Positions 60,999-64,000 of a DNA stretch of 64,000 nucleotides are shown piece by piece. The position numbers and the translations under genes were made by a program. Origin of the DNA: Martinezella dioscoreae (GTDB lineage Bacteria; Pseudomonadota; Alphaproteobacteria; Rhizobiales; Rhizobiaceae); the NCBI RefSeq assembly GCF_009176305.1, contig NZ_BLAJ01000003.1:186001-250000 (forward strand), in the 5' to 3' direction. The notes beneath the pieces are model-generated. The model had not been told where the DNA came from. It searched no databases and saw only the letters and a program-made list of their open reading frames with translations. Numbering within the stretch: the first letter of the stretch is position 1; every line of letters starts with the position of its first letter.

Positions 60999-62372
60999 AT
61001 GAACATCAACAGCTTTCCCGCGCGGGCCGGCAATGCCGCTCGTGCATTCATCAATAATAATCGCGCCGTCACCATTGCGGAACGCGTCGAGGCTCTGAAC
61101 GCAACGGACGTAGCGGAGGCTGCCCGCATTCTCGCCAAAATGCCGGAAGAGCGCGCCGTGCGCATTCTCGACCGGCCGGAGCTGCGCAACGCACCCGCCA
61201 TTCTCGAAGTCATGGGCAACGCAGATGCCGCGCGCCTGCTGCATGGCATGTCCAACGACCGCGTCGCCGACGTGCTGCTCGAAATGGATGTCGACGCGCG
61301 CGCCCGGCTGTTCGCGACCTTTGACGAGCATGCAAGGCAGGCGATCCAGGGCCTGATGGGCTATCCGCCGCGCACGGCCGGCGGCATCATGACGACGGAA
61401 TTCGTCAGCGTTTTCGCGAGCTGGACGGTCGCCCAGACGCTCGATCACGTTCGCCAGGTCGAGCGCTCCCGCGAAACGGTCTATGCCATCTATGTGCTCG
61501 ATGACGAGACGCATGTGCTGCTGCACGTCGTGACGCTGCGCCGCCTCATCACCGGCGAGCCCGATGCCTGTATCCTGACGGTGGCCCAGAAAGGCGTGCC
61601 GGTTACGGCACCGCCGCTAATGAAGCAGGAGGATGTCGCGCGCCTGATCCGCCGTCACGATCTTCTGGCGCTGCCTGTCGTCGACGACAAGGGCCATATG
61701 CTCGGCATCGTCACTGTCGATGACGTCATCGATACGATGATCGCCGATACGACCGAGGACGCCCAGAAGTTCGGTGGTATGGAGGCCCTCGGCCAGCCCT
61801 ATATGAAGATCAGCTTTGCGGGCATGATCCGCAAGCGCGCCGGCTGGCTTGCCGCCCTCTTCCTCGGCGAGATGTTGACCGCAAGCGCTATGCAGCACTT
61901 CGAAGGCGAGCTGGAAAAGGCCGTCGTGCTGACGCTCTTTATCCCGCTCATTATGAGCTCGGGCGGCAATTCCGGCTCACAGGCGACCTCGCTGATCATC
62001 CGGGCGCTGGCGCTCGGCGAGCTCAAGCTTTCGGACTGGTGGCGCGTGGCGTTCCGCGAACTGCCGACAGGCATCGTGCTCGGCGCGATCCTCGGCCTCG
62101 TCGGCTTTGCCCGCATCGTGCTCTGGCAGAATATCGGCCTCTTCGATTACGGCCCGCATTGGCAGCTGGTCGCTTTCACCGTCTTCGCGGCCCTGATCGG
62201 CATCGTCACCTTCGGCTCGCTTGCCGGCTCTATGCTGCCCTTCGTCCTGCAGAAGCTACGCCTCGATCCAGCCAGCGCATCGGCACCCTTCGTCGCGACG
62301 CTCGTCGATGTTACCGGCCTGGTGATCTACTTCTCGGTTGCCCTGCTGATCCTCAGCGGAACGATGCTCTGA
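60999..62372 (+). CDS. mgtE: Magnesium transporter MgtE
   Basis: 457 residues. The cytosolic N domain (about 20-130) contains LNATDVAEAARILAKMPEER and the MgtE loop LLHGMSNDRVADVLLEMD. A CBS pair (about 135-260) follows, after GYPPRTAGGIMTTEFV. The membrane part has five helices, with LIMSSGGNSGSQATSLIIRAL and the pore region near the end. The channel closes when cytosolic Mg2+ binds the N and CBS domains. The gene has an unusual 5' leader and a clear terminator. Confidence 0.96.
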   Translation: MNINSFPARAGNAARAFINNNRAVTIAERVEALNATDVAEAARILAKMPEERAVRILDRPELRNAPAILEVMGNADAARLLHGMSNDRVADVLLEMDVDARARLFATFDEHARQAIQGLMGYPPRTAGGIMTTEFVSVFASWTVAQTLDHVRQVERSRETVYAIYVLDDETHVLLHVVTLRRLITGEPDACILTVAQKGVPVTAPPLMKQEDVARLIRRHDLLALPVVDDKGHMLGIVTVDDVIDTMIADTTEDAQKFGGMEALGQPYMKISFAGMIRKRAGWLAALFLGEMLTASAMQHFEGELEKAVVLTLFIPLIMSSGGNSGSQATSLIIRALALGELKLSDWWRVAFRELPTGIVLGAILGLVGFARIVLWQNIGLFDYGPHWQLVAFTVFAALIGIVTFGSLAGSMLPFVLQKLRLDPASASAPFVATLVDVTGLVIYFSVALLILSGTML

Positions 62373-62393
62373 GGATAATCAAATTCTCATGGC

Positions 62394-62418
62394 AAAGGGG
62401 CCGGCGACGGCCCTTTTT
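62394..62418 (+). terminator. Rho-independent terminator of mgtE
   Basis: AAAGGGGCC-GGCGAC-GGCCCTTTTT, ending in five T, placed 22 bases after the mgtE stop. Confidence 0.88.
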
Positions 62419-62437
62419 CATTTTTACTCCGGCTATT

Positions 62438-62911
62438 TCATTCAGGCTGTGGCAGTTTCAGAGCACCGTTGGTCTTGATCGTGCGAATCGCGAAGTTCGA
62501 GCGCAGATCGACCACGCCTGGAAGGACAAGCAGCTTTTCCGACATCACCTTCTCATAGGCGGCCAAATCCTCCACCACGACCTCAGCCAGGAAATCGGCC
62601 GTACCCGAAATCAGATGGCAGGCGACGACTTCCGGAATGGCGAGCAATGCTGCCTGCTGCGTCTCGGAATTCTCCTTCGAATGATGGCCGACCTTGAGTT
62701 CCACGAAGACCGTGAGACCGAGGCCGGCCTCCTTGCGGTCAATATCCGCGCGATAGCCGCGCAAAAGCCCGGATTTTTCCAGATTGCGAATGCGCCTGAG
62801 GCAAGGAGACGGCGAGAGATTTACCCGCTCGGCGATCTCGACATTGGTGGCGCGCGCATCCTCCTGAAGGCAGTTGAGGATCGCGATATCGAATTTATCC
62901 AGTTTTGGCAT
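62438..62911 (-). CDS. Lrp/AsnC-family transcriptional regulator
   Basis: 157 residues. The HTH spans 1-60 (KLDKFDIAILNCLQEDARAT, VNLSPSPCLRRIRNLEKSGL), and an RAM ligand-binding domain spans about 68-145, with HLISGTADFLAEVVVEDL. Such proteins sense amino acids. It is divergent from the EamA transporter (about 144 bases), which it very likely controls. Confidence 0.95.
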   Translation of the reverse strand: MPKLDKFDIAILNCLQEDARATNVEIAERVNLSPSPCLRRIRNLEKSGLLRGYRADIDRKEAGLGLTVFVELKVGHHSKENSETQQAALLAIPEVVACHLISGTADFLAEVVVEDLAAYEKVMSEKLLVLPGVVDLRSNFAIRTIKTNGALKLPQPE

Positions 62912-63055
62912 ATTCGAGAAACTCTAATTTGCAAATTGGCAGTTTATTGCTGATAGCACGATTTTGGAGCCATAACTAGCAAGGACATGCCTCGGCCTTC
63001 GGGACTATCTTTTCCTCATTCGAAAGATAACCGGATCGCTGGAAAGGATATGTCG

Positions 63056-63958
63056 ATGACCGCTTTGTCTCTCTCCACCCGCAAGGCAACCCCCACCATG
63101 GTCGGCTATGCCGGCGCCATCGTTACCGTCTTGATCTGGGCAAACTGGATTCTCGCAACCCGCCACACGGCCGAAACGCAGATGGGCACCATCGATCTCG
63201 GCCTGATCCGTTACGGCGTGCCGGCCCTGGTGCTCGCACCCGTCTGGTGGAAGACGGGCCTGCTGCCGAAGGGCGTGCCACTGAAACTGCTCGCGCTGAT
63301 GGTCTGCGGTTCCGGCGCCCTCTTCTTCCAGCTGACCACGCTTGCCATCCAGTTCACGCCCGCCTCGTCGGCCGGCATCCTGCTCGGCGGCTCCATGCCG
63401 CTCGCAACTGCCCTGATTGGTGTGCTGTTGTTCCGCGAGCGGCTTGATATCACCCGCTGGCTCGGCCTTGGCGGCATCGTCGCCGGCGTCGTGATCCTCC
63501 TGGCACGCAGCCTCTATGGCGTGCAGATCTCCTGGGAGGGCTTTATCCTGCTGCCGCTGTCTGCCGTGCTCTGGGCAAGCTACACGCATGCCTTCCGCCG
63601 CTCCGGCCTGAGTGCTCTGCAGTCGAGCGCCATCATCGCCGTCTGGTCGTTCCTGATCCATGTCGGCCTGGCCGCCGTCTTCGGCAGCTCACTTGCCTCG
63701 GTGCCGCTGCCGGAAATCGGTCTGCAGATCGTCAGCCAGGGCCTGCTGTCCGGCCTTGCCGCCACTCTCGCCTATGGCCTCGCCGTCCAGGCTCTCGGTG
63801 GCACCCAGGCCGCAGCCTTCACCGCCATCACCCCCGTCCTTGCCACGATCGGCGGCGGCTTTCTGCTCGGCGAGGAAATCGGAACAGCCGGGATTGCCGC
63901 AGCGATCGTCACGGGGCTTGGGGTGGCACTTTCGACCGGGGTGCTGGCCCGGAAATAA
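63056..63958 (+). CDS. DMT-superfamily transporter (two EamA domains)
   Basis: 300 residues from ATG 63056 (AAGGA 7 bases upstream; ATG 63050 is possible). It has ten hydrophobic helices in two EamA repeats, the first ending at LLFRERLDITRWLGLGGIVA and the second at GFLLGEEIGTAGIAAA. The family exports amino acids and metabolites. Pairing with an Lrp-type regulator suggests amino-acid efflux. Confidence 0.93.
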   Translation: MTALSLSTRKATPTMVGYAGAIVTVLIWANWILATRHTAETQMGTIDLGLIRYGVPALVLAPVWWKTGLLPKGVPLKLLALMVCGSGALFFQLTTLAIQFTPASSAGILLGGSMPLATALIGVLLFRERLDITRWLGLGGIVAGVVILLARSLYGVQISWEGFILLPLSAVLWASYTHAFRRSGLSALQSSAIIAVWSFLIHVGLAAVFGSSLASVPLPEIGLQIVSQGLLSGLAATLAYGLAVQALGGTQAAAFTAITPVLATIGGGFLLGEEIGTAGIAAAIVTGLGVALSTGVLARK

Positions 63959-64000
63959 GTCTTTCAACTGCAAGACAATGGATCGAAGGCTGCCATGTGC

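Noticed and set aside
1..64000. CRISPR arrays
   Set aside because: No regularly spaced identical repeats were seen anywhere; the only repeats are single palindromic elements.

Overview
The window looks like a chromosomal segment of a Rhizobium-type alphaproteobacterium. The evidence is a RopA-like Porin_2 start, an Atu4866-family protein, the rhizobial iolY / iolR-C-D-E-B inositol cluster with a fused kinase-DUF2090 IolC, rhizobial intergenic palindromes, and a high-GC codon style in the flanks.

Layout. 1-3.0 kb is ordinary chromosome: porin, a short-chain dehydrogenase plus a small exported protein, and a divergent LysR regulator. About 3.1-27.95 kb is an accessory island with mixed base composition. 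It ends at the 3' end of tRNA-Ser(GCU), beside a large serine recombinase. From left to right it holds: a resolvase-like remnant; a DUF6634-like gene coupled to a soluble FtsH-like AAA+/M41 protease; an XRE repressor; a tightly overlapping eight-gene reverse-strand operon (UvrD-like helicase, DrmA-type helicase, DrmB-type DUF1998 protein, NERD-helicase, 5-methylcytosine methyltransferase, an unknown, Vsr endonuclease, a possible nuclease-fold protein); a decayed second FtsH-like gene; a coupled three-gene operon (TIGR04255, HTH protein, a protein with a QTCDIV motif); small orphan ORFs; and the recombinase. 28-64 kb is chromosome again.

The most interesting object is the eight-gene operon. 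It pairs the two signature DISARM proteins (DrmA and DrmB) with a 5mC methylase, but has no visible DrmC phospholipase-D protein. In its place are two further helicases, Vsr and two small unknown proteins, so I read it as a DISARM-related anti-phage system of non-standard composition. The TIGR04255 operon is a second, smaller candidate for an uncharacterised system.

In the chromosomal part, the iol genes form a divergent regulon: iolY to the left of iolR, then iolC-D-E-B, with GGAA-N6-TTYC sites in the promoters. An IS200/IS605-type tnpA-only element lies between iolB and the shared terminator with a MATE transporter. Further on are a PilZ protein, an AraC/SDR divergent pair, a PurN-like formyltransferase, a HisC-like aminotransferase, AMP nucleosidase, three tandem DGPF (YciI) genes feeding an ECF42-type sigma factor, a flippase-like protein and a GT2 glycosyltransferase, a NUDIX hydrolase, a putrescine-type aminotransferase facing a PuuA-like ligase, a lipid-kinase-like protein, an MFS transporter convergent with an HxlR regulator, a quinone-oxidoreductase-like MDR, mgtE with a striking leader (18-codon ORF plus hairpins), and an Lrp/EamA divergent pair.
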